Shown: positions 1-7,666 of the stretch, piece by piece | How positions within the stretch are numbered: the stretch's first letter is position 1 | How the letters are laid out: each line of letters opens with the position of its first letter | Assembly (NCBI GenBank): GCA_021847645.1 | Contig: JAJZQG010000060.1 | Span: 1 to 39,514 of the forward strand | From: Myxococcales bacterium | Lineage (GTDB): Bacteria; Myxococcota_A; Polyangia; Polyangiales; Polyangiaceae | DNA length: 39,514 nucleotides | Reading direction: 5' to 3' | Program-made: the position numbers and the translations under genes | The notes under the pieces: model-generated | The model's database searches: none | Seen by the model: only the letters and a program-made list of their open reading frames with translations | Told to the model about the DNA's origin: nothing

Positions 1-355
1 TTGAGCAGATTGTGCATGGCGCAGACGAAGTCCCACTCGTGGCCCGCGTTGTCGGCCCCGCGCACGGAGAACCGTCGGAAGCCCATCGCTTCCTTGATCT
101 GCCCGAAAACAGGCTCGACCGTGGCTTTGCGCATTCGGTAGACGTTCTTGCCTTCAGGCGTCGACAGCTTGTTGCGCATCTGCTGCGCCGCTGATACGGC
201 TGGGTTTGCGGGCGAGGGCTGCGATTGAGCTTGCTCGTGTTTCTGTCGCTCGCTCCGGCGGCACCTACAGGTCGATGCCGCCCAGGGGCTCGTCGTGGAT
301 GGCCTCCGCGCTGGAGTAGCCTGCATCAGCCGAGGCTTTCTCCGGCGTCTCGACG
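1..355 (-). pseudogene. IS1182-type transposase relic, C-terminal part
   Basis: Read on the minus strand, this stretch gives the C-terminal catalytic part of an IS1182-type (DDE) transposase. It begins near 350 with an ADAGY motif, and ends with RKATVEPVFGQIKEAMGF and the terminal WDFVCAMHNLL that typifies this family. The frame is broken. After GIDL the next codon is TAG at 274-276, where relatives usually have an aromatic residue. About 15 bases further on, a GCGA duplication (GAGCGAGCGACAG in place of GAGCGACAG) shifts the frame before QKHEQAQ. The N-terminal two thirds are missing: upstream of about 355 the sequence turns into simple repeats. The far end runs off the left edge of the window. 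It is a dead fragment, useful as a sign of past insertion. Confidence 0.75.
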
Positions 356-489
356 CCCACGAATCCACGCCTCACGCCCCACCTTCCACCCGAACGCGCA
401 CGCGCACGCCGACCAACCATCTTGGCCGCCCTGACCACGCGCTCGTGCCCAGGCAGCAACCCATGCACACGCGCCCGGCGGGACGTGGG

Positions 490-538
<49 letters not shown>

Positions 539-561
539 GTGGGAAGCGTTGGAAGTGAAGC

Positions 562-616
562 GTGGGGGGTGGGACGTGGGGGGTGGGACGTGGGGGGTGG
601 GACGTGGGGGTAGGGC
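562..616 (+). repeat. G-rich 14-bp tandem repeat, possible G-quadruplex
   Basis: Three perfect copies of GTGGGGGGTGGGAC (562-575, 576-589, 590-603) are followed by a degenerate fourth (604-616). Each unit carries a run of six and a run of three G on the plus strand, so the array offers at least seven G-tracts with short loops. That satisfies the usual G-quadruplex pattern. It lies about 145 bp beyond the stop of the minus-strand lipoprotein gene and could act in its transcript end as a C-rich run. Confidence 0.85.
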
Positions 617-760
617 GTGAAAAGTGCGGAGCAAGCCGGCGCGAGGTGGGCGGGCACGCGTGCGCAGCGCGGGAAGTGCGGGGAGCGCCGGCGGCCGTTC
701 CCATCTTCCGCCGGGCCGAAATTGTTTTCCCGACAGGCTCCTAGCGGCCAATCCTGCGGC

Positions 761-1891
761 CTACTTGCCGGGCTCGTCTTCCTCGTGGGAGCTCCAGTAG
801 TCGGGGCGAGGACCGCCTGGATCCATGCGCCTCCATTCGTCGCCGGGCTTCGCTATCCGCTCGGCGAGTTGGTCGCGCTGCTCCTGGGTCAGGATCGCCA
901 CGAACGAGGACAGCATCTCCAAGTGTGCTTTCATCCATTCCCCTGCCGGCTTCTCGGGCGCCTTGAAGATGGCCAGCGTGGATGTGTCGAAGGTGTCCTT
1001 CTCGAACGCGTCCAGCAGCGCGAGCATGTTCGTCTTGAACTGCTCGCGCATCGCCGCGAGGTTTTCCTTGGCCGGCATGGCCTTCTCGGCCTTCCGCTCG
1101 AGGGCGTCGACCTTCTTCTGCTGGTCGTCGGTCAAGTTCAGCCCCCGAGACATCATCATCCAGCCGAGGGGACCGGCAAAGTGATGCTCCTTCATCGCGC
1201 CCTCCATCGGCCCGCGATGCTGCGGCCCTGCCGCCCCCATGGGCCCCGGGCGCGGTCCCGCGGAGCCTCCGGGCGGCGGCATGGGATGCTGATGCGGTCC
1301 TGCGGAACCCATCGGCGCCGACGACGAGCCGGCCGGCGGAGCCATGGGCGGCAGGCCGGCTTCCAGGCGCTTGCGGATCATGTCCGCAGCCGTCTTGCGC
1401 TGCTCCGGTGTCAGTATCGCATGCAGGTCGTCGAGACGCTTGGCGCGAGCGGCACGAGCTTCTTCACCGGCCTTCTGCATCGCTGCGAGCTGCGGCTCAA
1501 ACGCCTTCTCGTCAATCTTGCCGGCCTTCACCGCGTCGGACAGCATCTTGCGGAACTCGCCCATCGGCGCCGGCATGGCCCCCATCGCGTCGGGGGACGT
1601 CTTTCGCAGCGCGTCGATCTTGTCGCGTTGCTCGTCGGTCAGCGTGGGATCCTGCAGCGCCGAGTGCATCAGCATGCTGGCCGGGTCATTCCACCACCCC
1701 AGTGCGCGGCGGTCGAATCCCATTCCCGGGCGCATCATCCCACGGGAATGCGCGGCAGCGGCGGCCGAAGCCGCGATGGGCTGCGCGGTTGCGGAAGTGG
1801 CTGATGGTTCGGCGGACTTGTCTTTCTCACAGCCCAGAGGCAGGCACAGAAGCACAGCGGACACGATAACGGGAACGCGAGTGCGATTCAT
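761..1891 (-). CDS. Lipoprotein with LTxxQ (Spy/CpxP-like) motifs
   Basis: Predicted 376-residue periplasmic lipoprotein. The start at 1891 is preceded by a strong GGAGG site; an upstream in-frame TTG at 2038 would overlap the neighbouring gene and would place the signal peptide internally. The N-terminus is a lipoprotein signal ending LPLGC, followed by a Ser/Ala-rich linker. The body is highly helical and charged, with at least four LTxxQ-type motifs (LTDEQ, LTPEQ, LTDDQ, LTQEQ) in two blocks separated by a Pro/Gly/Met/His-rich linker. LTxxQ is the hallmark of the Spy/CpxP family of envelope chaperones and metal-stress proteins. The Met/His-rich linker hints at metal binding, which is inference. 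The duplication makes it over twice the length of Spy. It lies downstream of the dehydratase operon, with a 143-bp gap. Confidence 0.8.
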   Translation of the reverse strand: MNRTRVPVIVSAVLLCLPLGCEKDKSAEPSATSATAQPIAASAAAAAHSRGMMRPGMGFDRRALGWWNDPASMLMHSALQDPTLTDEQRDKIDALRKTSPDAMGAMPAPMGEFRKMLSDAVKAGKIDEKAFEPQLAAMQKAGEEARAARAKRLDDLHAILTPEQRKTAADMIRKRLEAGLPPMAPPAGSSSAPMGSAGPHQHPMPPPGGSAGPRPGPMGAAGPQHRGPMEGAMKEHHFAGPLGWMMMSRGLNLTDDQQKKVDALERKAEKAMPAKENLAAMREQFKTNMLALLDAFEKDTFDTSTLAIFKAPEKPAGEWMKAHLEMLSSFVAILTQEQRDQLAERIAKPGDEWRRMDPGGPRPDYWSSHEEDEPGK

Positions 1892-2034
1892 GAGACCCTC
1901 CAATCGATGAACCCAGGACGCGCACCCTACGCACGGTTCTCGTGGCTCCGCAAGGCTCGTTGATAGAATGATCACCCATCTGACGCGGCTCACATGCGCC
2001 CGGGACGGCGCGCGCGGCCCGCCGCCAGTATCCG

Positions 2035-3345
2035 TCAATTCGCCGTGCGCCCGAGCAGATGGTCGGACAGCCGGCGCGCCAGCGAGATGATGGTCAGAAC
2101 GAGAGGCCGATCGAGGGCCTCCGGCAACACCGAAGCATCCGAGACATACAGGCCCGGAATCCGTGTTTGCAGGTTCTGGTCGACGACCTCGCCGATGCGC
2201 GCGGTCGCCCCGGGATGCGCCCCGCGCACGGGCCCGACAACGATGCTCCTCGGATCACAGCCCGCCTCGATCAGGATGCGGCGCGCGATGGAAGCGCCGC
2301 GGCTGAGCTTCTGCCGGTCCGACGTAGTCAGTGGTTTGGAAACGCGGCCATCCATCGAGATGTGCCCGCAGCGGTCGTCTCCTATCTTCACCATCAGGCC
2401 CAGCTGGCTGCGATAGCGCACCCAATCGAACAGCCTGCCCGGCCTGCTCATCGCGGTCATCACCAACCACATCCCCCACGGATCGATCAGGTCCGACAGC
2501 AACACGCCTTCGTCGATCAGCTCGTAGGTGCCTATCGCCATCGGCGGGCCCAGCGCCGTGCCCTGGCCCCTCGCCACCCCCGTGACGAACACCAGCGGGT
2601 CGAGAAACATCCCCACGCCCGCCTCGTGAAGCCCCGATCGCTGTAGAATACAGGGCGTGCCGAGCCCGCCCGCGGAAATCACGACCGTCGGCGCCCTGAC
2701 CTCGAGCATCCCCTGCGGCGTAATAGCGGATACGCCGGCGGCCACACCGTCCTCGATCATCACGTGCTGCACGTCGGCCCGGGTGACCAGCTCGCCCCCG
2801 GCCACCTTCATGTCGTCGATGAATGCCCGCGCGCTCCACTTGGCACCGTGCGGGCACCCGAGCATGCAGGTCCCGCCGCAACGACGCTTGCAGATAGACG
2901 GGTCGATGAACTTGGGCATCTTCGCGAACTTGTGCCCAAGGCTGTTGGCGGCGTGCAGCATGCGCAGCGACGCCTCCCCGAGGACCTCGTCGGGCAAGGG
3001 CGCGACGTGCAGCTCCTCGGCGACCCTTGCTGCATAGGAGTCGAGGTCGATCCCGTACTTCGAGCGAAGCCATGCCGGCGGAGAAGCCGCGCTGCCGCAG
3101 TAGACGATCGTCGAGCCGCCCGTGATGTGGGCGCGTACGAGGTTGAGGCCTTCCTCGGTGAAGCTCAGGCCTGACTTGTCAGCGTATCGCAGCGCGGAGA
3201 AGTGATTGCCAATCAACCGGTGGTCGCGCCCTTTCTCCAACAGCACGACCGCCTTGCCCGCCCTGGCGAGTTCCCTCGCCACCGTCGCGCCCCCCGGTCC
3301 CGAACCGACCACCACCGCGTCGGCCGTCTTCCTGCTCTCATGCAT
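2035..3345 (-). CDS. GMC-like FAD oxidoreductase with Cys cluster
   Basis: A 436-residue flavoprotein. The N-terminus has a dinucleotide-binding fold, VVVGSGPGGATVAREL at about residues 11-26, followed by an acidic LLEKG end of the second strand. A GGST motif near residue 80 and the C-terminal LYVSDASVLPEA block match GMC-type FAD oxidoreductases. In the middle, four cysteines at residues 152, 156, 160 and 164 (C-x3-C-x3-C-x3-C, within CKRRCGGTCMLGC) are spaced for an Fe-S cluster. The usual GMC His-His or His-Asn active-site pair was not obvious. The start at 3345 has an AGGAG site and overlaps the CooC-like gene by 8 bp, so it is the last gene of the operon. A role in passing electrons to or from a CoA-thioester substrate is inference from context. 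Confidence 0.75.
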   Translation of the reverse strand: MHESRKTADAVVVGSGPGGATVARELARAGKAVVLLEKGRDHRLIGNHFSALRYADKSGLSFTEEGLNLVRAHITGGSTIVYCGSAASPPAWLRSKYGIDLDSYAARVAEELHVAPLPDEVLGEASLRMLHAANSLGHKFAKMPKFIDPSICKRRCGGTCMLGCPHGAKWSARAFIDDMKVAGGELVTRADVQHVMIEDGVAAGVSAITPQGMLEVRAPTVVISAGGLGTPCILQRSGLHEAGVGMFLDPLVFVTGVARGQGTALGPPMAIGTYELIDEGVLLSDLIDPWGMWLVMTAMSRPGRLFDWVRYRSQLGLMVKIGDDRCGHISMDGRVSKPLTTSDRQKLSRGASIARRILIEAGCDPRSIVVGPVRGAHPGATARIGEVVDQNLQTRIPGLYVSDASVLPEALDRPLVLTIISLARRLSDHLLGRTAN

Positions 3346-4131
3346 GGCTTGCTCCTGAAGGCTGCGCCCAACGCTCAATCACTTGATGGGCAATCGCGTC
3401 CGCGGCGCGCCTGCTCCGCGCCGAGGTCGGAAGGTCCCACAGCGAACGGCCCGCCTGATCCTGCCGCCGCAGCAGCTCGTCCTCGGGCAACACGCCCAGC
3501 ACCGGAACCTGCTCGAGCTCCAACGGCGCCAGCGCGTCTCCGGCATGACGGTTCATCACGGCGGCCACGCGGTCCGTCGGCGCCATGGCTCGGATGGTTC
3601 GCAGGGTGTGAGCAGCCCTTTCGGAACCGTCGAGCACGACCACGAAGCCGCTCGTGCGGCGCGTGACCTCCCTGTTGATCTGCTCGACCCCCGCCTCGGC
3701 GTCGATCAGGGTCATCGCAAACGCGCCGCAGAGCACGTCGATGGAGTCGCGAAGCAGCTTGTTGACCGAGCAGAAGCATCCGGGGCTGGTGCTGCGCCCC
3801 ATCGCGAGCAGGGCATGGTCCGGTCGCTCGATCAGGGCCTCGGCGACCATGAAGTCGAGCTGCTGGGCCACGAACTGCCTGTCATCGACGCCGCCGCGGG
3901 CGGATTCGATCACCCGCGCACGCACCTCGGCCAGATTCCGCGTGTCGCTCTCTCCAGGGCGAACCGAAGGCCACCGACCGGGTCCGCGTCGATGAGCAAC
4001 AGAGGCGCGACGCCCCGGTCGAGAAGGGCACGGGAAAGCAGTGCCGTCAATGCGGTCTTGCCGACTCCCCCTTTCCCGCATACCGCCAGGATCGGACCGG
4101 GGCGCCCACTCGCATTGCGTGCGATGTTCAT
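3338..4131 (-). CDS. CooC-type P-loop ATPase, frameshifted
   Basis: MinD/CooC-class nucleotide-binding protein. The first 59 residues carry the deviant Walker A CGKGGVGKT (about 18-26) and IDADPVGGL (about 48-56). The rest continues in another frame from ESDTRNLAEV. It includes GCFCSVN, the CxC motif by which CooC Ni-insertion ATPases bind metal at the dimer interface, and later VVLDGSERAAHTLRT. The switch lies in a CTCTCTC run on the plus strand at 3948-3954; the first frame otherwise stops at 3910. One missing base or a two-base insertion would explain it, so this is a real mutation or a sequencing error. The ATG overlaps the previous stop (ATGA). Known CooC loads Ni into CO dehydrogenase; no CODH gene is visible here. 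Confidence 0.75.
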
Positions 4132-4778
4132 GACACGGAGTCCCCCCTTTCGGACTGCCGCGGAGCCTGCTCCGCCCGCTCCCAGCCGCGAGCGGCAGAC
4201 GCAAGCAGATCCATCAAGGCTGTGCGATCGAGGCCGCTGCGACGCAAGCGTCCGATCGAGTAGCCGGTCCAGAATGCGGCTCGGTGCAGGCCGCTCGAGG
4301 CCAGACGGTCGAGGGCTGCCCGCGGCCCTGCGAGCAGGGACCGCACGCTCCGTGGATTCGTGGTCATCAGGTGCGCCTCCGCGCTGGTGTGAGCTCGACG
4401 GGATTCGTGGTCGCGAAACAACGGTGGAGCCATCTCGAGCAGGGCAATCAGCCGCGCGAGATCGGCCGCGCTGCCGCGTAGCAGCAGCTGCCGCCGGCCG
4501 TGCGCGGCCCCGGGCGCCACACGCCCCGACAGCACGTCGCCCCACACGCGCGCGTCCGCCGCGACCCTCACCGCCGTTGGAGCCGCGCCCTCGCCCCGCC
4601 GCACGCAAACCCGGTCCGCCGTTGCATCGATGACAATTCTGCGCACCGCCTCGGCCCTGATGTCCAATCCCACGCTCAGAGGCCCGTCGCCCAGCAGCAG
4701 CCGCAACAATGGCGACATCGCGTCCAGCCCCTCGAAGAAGGTCACCACCGTGTCCGCCGCTTCGGCCAGCGTGCTCAT
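4128..4778 (-). CDS. SCP2-like lipid/sterol-binding domain protein
   Basis: A 216-residue cytoplasmic protein with no signal peptide or membrane helix. Residues of roughly 20-120 follow the SCP2 pattern: alternating strands, then a helix-strand unit VWGDVLSGRVAPGAAHGRRQ followed by LLLRGSAADLARLI. SCP2 domains bind acyl-CoAs, sterols and other lipids in a hydrophobic tunnel. The C-terminal half (from about residue 125) is Arg/Ala-rich helix that I do not recognise. The start at 4778 has an AAGGAGG site and overlaps the stop of the preceding gene as ATGA; the stop overlaps the CooC-like start in the same way. Its place between a metal-ATPase and a Cys-rich protein suggests it presents or shields a CoA-thioester substrate. 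That is inference. Confidence 0.55.
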   Translation of the reverse strand: MSTLAEAADTVVTFFEGLDAMSPLLRLLLGDGPLSVGLDIRAEAVRRIVIDATADRVCVRRGEGAAPTAVRVAADARVWGDVLSGRVAPGAAHGRRQLLLRGSAADLARLIALLEMAPPLFRDHESRRAHTSAEAHLMTTNPRSVRSLLAGPRAALDRLASSGLHRAAFWTGYSIGRLRRSGLDRTALMDLLASAARGWERAEQAPRQSERGDSVS

Positions 4779-5536
4779 GCACGCCTCCTTCGTGCAAGAA
4801 TGTCCTTCAATCCGTCGCATACGGGCTTGTCCTCGCACGTGCCGCAGCTTTCCGCGACGCATTCGACATCACCACCCGAGGTCAGCGCCAGCTTGCGGTG
4901 CTCGCCGGCCAGCAGCCGCGCCTGCGCGCCAATCGGCCTGAGCGCGAGCACGTCCTGCTCCGACGAGGTGACGAACAGGATCTCGGCCTGCTCCAATCCG
5001 GCCAACCGTCGCGCGCAGCCTTCGAGCCACGCCGCGCCGACCGCGAAGAGGCTCGGGCAACCACCTTGCGCGCTGGCCAGGCGGAGCCACGTGCGGCCGG
5101 GCACCGAGCGCACCATCACCCCGGGCAACCCAAGAGGCAGGAAGGGAAGCCTGTCGACGACGATCGGGTCGGCCTCGAAGCCGTGCGCGAAGCCGAGGAT
5201 CAGCGCAACTCCGAGGGGTCGTCTGTCTTGTGCCCGAAGAGCCGGCGCGTCCGGGCCGACGACGGTTACACGCCAGTCGGGCGAGGGTGCTGCTTCCCAC
5301 GTAAGCAGGGTGCACCACGCCGATTCGGTCCGTGGGTGGCCCAGCTCTGCTGCGGTGTCGGAGGCGAGAACCATGCTCGTAGATACGGTGGAGTCGGACG
5401 CGGACGGCCTGGAAGACATGGGACGCGGGATGGCGCGCGAGACGGCGGGCAGTGGCCGAAGCCAATCACGCAGCTCGGCGATCAGGGCGCCCATCTCCCC
5501 GGGCCGCGATCGCGACGCTGGCAGCGTGGCCGTCAT
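4775..5536 (-). CDS. Unrecognised protein with C-terminal four-Cys motif
   Basis: A 253-residue soluble protein I cannot assign to a family. The C-terminus holds C226, C231, C234 and C240 (C-x4-C-x2-C-x5-C, within ECVAESCGTCEDKPVCD), a spacing suitable for an Fe-S cluster or zinc. The middle has alternating hydrophobic strands and the segment VMVRSVPGRTWLRLA, then GGCPSLFAVGAAWLEGCARRL with two more cysteines. The layout vaguely recalls small proteins annotated near CO dehydrogenase/acetyl-CoA synthase genes, but I could not confirm this. It begins 4 bp after the activator gene and its stop overlaps the next start, so it is translationally tied to the dehydratase operon. It may be an electron carrier or cluster scaffold for the system, which is inference. 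Confidence 0.7.
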   Translation of the reverse strand: MTATLPASRSRPGEMGALIAELRDWLRPLPAVSRAIPRPMSSRPSASDSTVSTSMVLASDTAAELGHPRTESAWCTLLTWEAAPSPDWRVTVVGPDAPALRAQDRRPLGVALILGFAHGFEADPIVVDRLPFLPLGLPGVMVRSVPGRTWLRLASAQGGCPSLFAVGAAWLEGCARRLAGLEQAEILFVTSSEQDVLALRPIGAQARLLAGEHRKLALTSGGDVECVAESCGTCEDKPVCDGLKDILARRRRA

Positions 5537-5540
5537 AGCG

Positions 5541-6338
5541 CTATTCCCTTCGTCCTTCGGCGCGGGCGAAGTCCAGCGCCACCAACGCTGCCCCCAGAGC
5601 GCCGACGCGCTGGGGATCGAAGCCGGCGAGATCGGCCAGGCGCACCCGCAGGCGTGTTGCCACGGTGTCACGGACCGCACGGCTTCGCGCCACGCCGCCG
5701 GTCATGGCCACCTCGGCCACCACGCCGGCGCGCGTAGCGAGCGAGCTGACACGCTGGGCCAGGGAGAGGAGAAGCCCCTTGACGATGCGGGGCATCGGCA
5801 CGCCGTCGTTGACCAGATTGATGACCTCGCTCTCGGCGAAGACGCTGCACATGCTCGTGATGGCGCAGGGCTCGGCGTTTGCGTCGTAAACCTCCTCGAG
5901 ACCGGCGACCGGCACGCCCATCGATCGCGCCATGGCCTCGAGAAACCGTCCCGTGCCCGCCGCGCACTTGTCGTTCATCGCGAAGTCGAGCAGCTGCCCG
6001 GCAGCGTCCACACAGATGACCTTCGTGTCCTGCCCGCCAATGTCGATGACCGTGCGCACCGACGGCTGCAGGTGGTGCGCGCCTCGTCCGTGGCAGGTAA
6101 TCTCGGAAACGTTTTTGTGGGCGAAGGGCACCTGCGTCCGGCCGTAGCCGGTGCCGACCACGTACGCGACGGCATCTTCCGGCACGCCAGCGCCGGACAG
6201 GGCGCGGTCGAACAGGGCCCGGGCGGTGCGCGAGGGATTCGTCGAGCTGTCGCCGACCACGCTGGCGAGCAGGCGCGTATCGTCGAGCACGACGACCTTG
6301 GAGCTGGTCGATCCGATGTCCACGCCTGCCACCAGCAT
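5541..6338 (-). CDS. BadF/BcrA-type ATPase activator of dehydratase
   Basis: A 265-residue ASKHA-fold ATPase. It has the phosphate-binding DIGSTSSKVVVLD (about 7-19), IDIGGQDTK (about 98-106), and the two invariant cluster cysteines C125 (NDKCAAGTGRFLE) and C164 (TSMCSVFAESEVI). In HgdC and its relatives these two Cys per subunit hold one [4Fe-4S] cluster across a homodimer. These proteins hydrolyse ATP to fire one low-potential electron into a partner 2-hydroxyacyl-CoA dehydratase, benzoyl-CoA reductase or double-cubane protein. Length and motif spacing match the family, and all key residues are present. The start at 6338 has a GGAGGGAACCGC leader and lies 14 bp after the upstream subunit gene, consistent with co-production with its partner. 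Confidence 0.93.
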   Translation of the reverse strand: MLVAGVDIGSTSSKVVVLDDTRLLASVVGDSSTNPSRTARALFDRALSGAGVPEDAVAYVVGTGYGRTQVPFAHKNVSEITCHGRGAHHLQPSVRTVIDIGGQDTKVICVDAAGQLLDFAMNDKCAAGTGRFLEAMARSMGVPVAGLEEVYDANAEPCAITSMCSVFAESEVINLVNDGVPMPRIVKGLLLSLAQRVSSLATRAGVVAEVAMTGGVARSRAVRDTVATRLRVRLADLAGFDPQRVGALGAALVALDFARAEGRRE

Positions 6339-6352
6339 GCGGTTCCCTCCTG

Positions 6353-7666
6353 TCAGGCTGCGCCCTTGCGGCGCCTGCGCGGCACGACCACCTCGTCGAT
6401 GAAGCGTGCGACCTCGAAGTAGATATCGTCGTAGGGCGTGACCCTGGGGTCGAACATGTCGAACTCGAAGACAAGAAGCGGGATGTCGGCGCGGCGGCAC
6501 GCCTCCTTGAACAGCCCGATACCGCCCCAGGCATGCTTGCAGGCGATGTGCCCGGCGAAGATGCCGCAGTCCGCCCGCCAAGCCTCGTGCATGTGCAAGA
6601 AGTCCCTCAGGTACACGTCGAAGTCGCTGCGGAACTGCCGGCCCATGGGATGGCAGTCCACGAGCTTGCGTGCCAATCCGTAGAGCATCGACTCGGGCGT
6701 ACGGGTGTCGATGAGTCCCACTTGCGCGTAGAAGCCGAAGACGTCGACCGGCACGGTGAGCCCCAGATCGCGTTCGAGCCAGTCGTAGATCTGCATGTCG
6801 GTCCAGATAGGGTCCTGGTACCAGATCGCGCGTGCGCGCTCTTCGAAGAAGCGCTCCTGGCGCTGGGTGCGCTCCCGCGCTTCGCGCAGCAATGCCTTCG
6901 CCAGGTCCAGGCCGTCCTGCGAGCCGGCGAACAGCACCTGGATGACCAGCGTGAAGGCCACCAGCTTGCTCGACTGCGCCAGCGGCACGCTCTTGCGCCA
7001 CTCGAGCCAGTCCCAGATCGTTTCGGTGGTCTGGTTCGACAGCTCGCAGACGTGGCGCAGCCGGTCCCAGTCCAGGCGGCGCCCCGTGTGCTTCTCCAGG
7101 AAGCGGCACGCGTCCGCCAGCTGGGCGGCAACGTGGCGAATCGTCGAGTCGTCCCGATAATAGGGAACGTCGATGACGAAGAATGGCGCGCCGGTCAGCT
7201 CGGCCATGGCCTGGGTGGCGAGCACCTGGGCATCACAGGGCGTGTTGATGCCGATGGTGCACGCGGGCGGCGGATAGCACCCCTGGTGGATCGCGCCGAT
7301 GGCGAGCTTGTCCGCGGAGCAGCAGTCCGCGGGTACGCCCCTGCCCTGGGCCGTGTCGATCATCCCGAGGGTGTGATCGATGCCGCCCAGCAGGTTGTTC
7401 ATCACGCCGAGCCCCTCGATGGTCAGCGGGCAAACGTCGCCCAGGGCGTAGACGAGCTCGGGGTTGAATCCGAGGTTGTACCAGACGAACGGCCCGCCGC
7501 GTTCGGCCTGGGCGATGGCGGCGTCGACATATCCGCGCGCGCTCCGAAGCAGCGCGGACATCCCATGGCCGCTCGGATCCCCCGCGCAGAAGCGCTGCAG
7601 CACGGGGATGGTGTCGATGAGGGCACGCCAGGGAGGGGACTGCAGAAAGTCGCGACGAGTCTTCAT
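6353..7666 (-). CDS. 2-hydroxyacyl-CoA dehydratase-like subunit (HgdC/FldB type)
   Basis: A 437-residue member of the HgdB/FldB/BcrB superfamily that holds the catalytic Fe-S cluster in dehydratases, benzoyl-CoA reductases and double-cubane proteins. Likely ligand cysteines are C115 or C116 (PADCCSAD), C144 (GINTPCDAQ) and a late Cys in AGHIACKHAWGG, the three-Cys plan of the family. The block ERDLGLTVPVDVFGFY and the C-terminal LLVFEFDMFDPRV also fit the fold. The start at 7666 has a GGGAG site and overlaps the stop of the preceding gene as ATGA. Together with the next gene upstream it should form a heterodimer. Substrate cannot be told from sequence; the sequence diverges enough that a standard 2-hydroxyglutaryl, lactyl or phenyllactyl role should not be assumed. 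Confidence 0.88.
   Translation of the reverse strand: MKTRRDFLQSPPWRALIDTIPVLQRFCAGDPSGHGMSALLRSARGYVDAAIAQAERGGPFVWYNLGFNPELVYALGDVCPLTIEGLGVMNNLLGGIDHTLGMIDTAQGRGVPADCCSADKLAIGAIHQGCYPPPACTIGINTPCDAQVLATQAMAELTGAPFFVIDVPYYRDDSTIRHVAAQLADACRFLEKHTGRRLDWDRLRHVCELSNQTTETIWDWLEWRKSVPLAQSSKLVAFTLVIQVLFAGSQDGLDLAKALLREARERTQRQERFFEERARAIWYQDPIWTDMQIYDWLERDLGLTVPVDVFGFYAQVGLIDTRTPESMLYGLARKLVDCHPMGRQFRSDFDVYLRDFLHMHEAWRADCGIFAGHIACKHAWGGIGLFKEACRRADIPLLVFEFDMFDPRVTPYDDIYFEVARFIDEVVVPRRRRKGAA

Noticed and set aside
4500..6422. 640-codon plus-strand open frame across the dehydratase operon
   Set aside because: Shadow of the minus-strand genes in GC-rich DNA. It gives Arg/Ala/His-rich text with no family motif, while the opposite strand has clear activator and Cys-motif proteins with ribosome sites.
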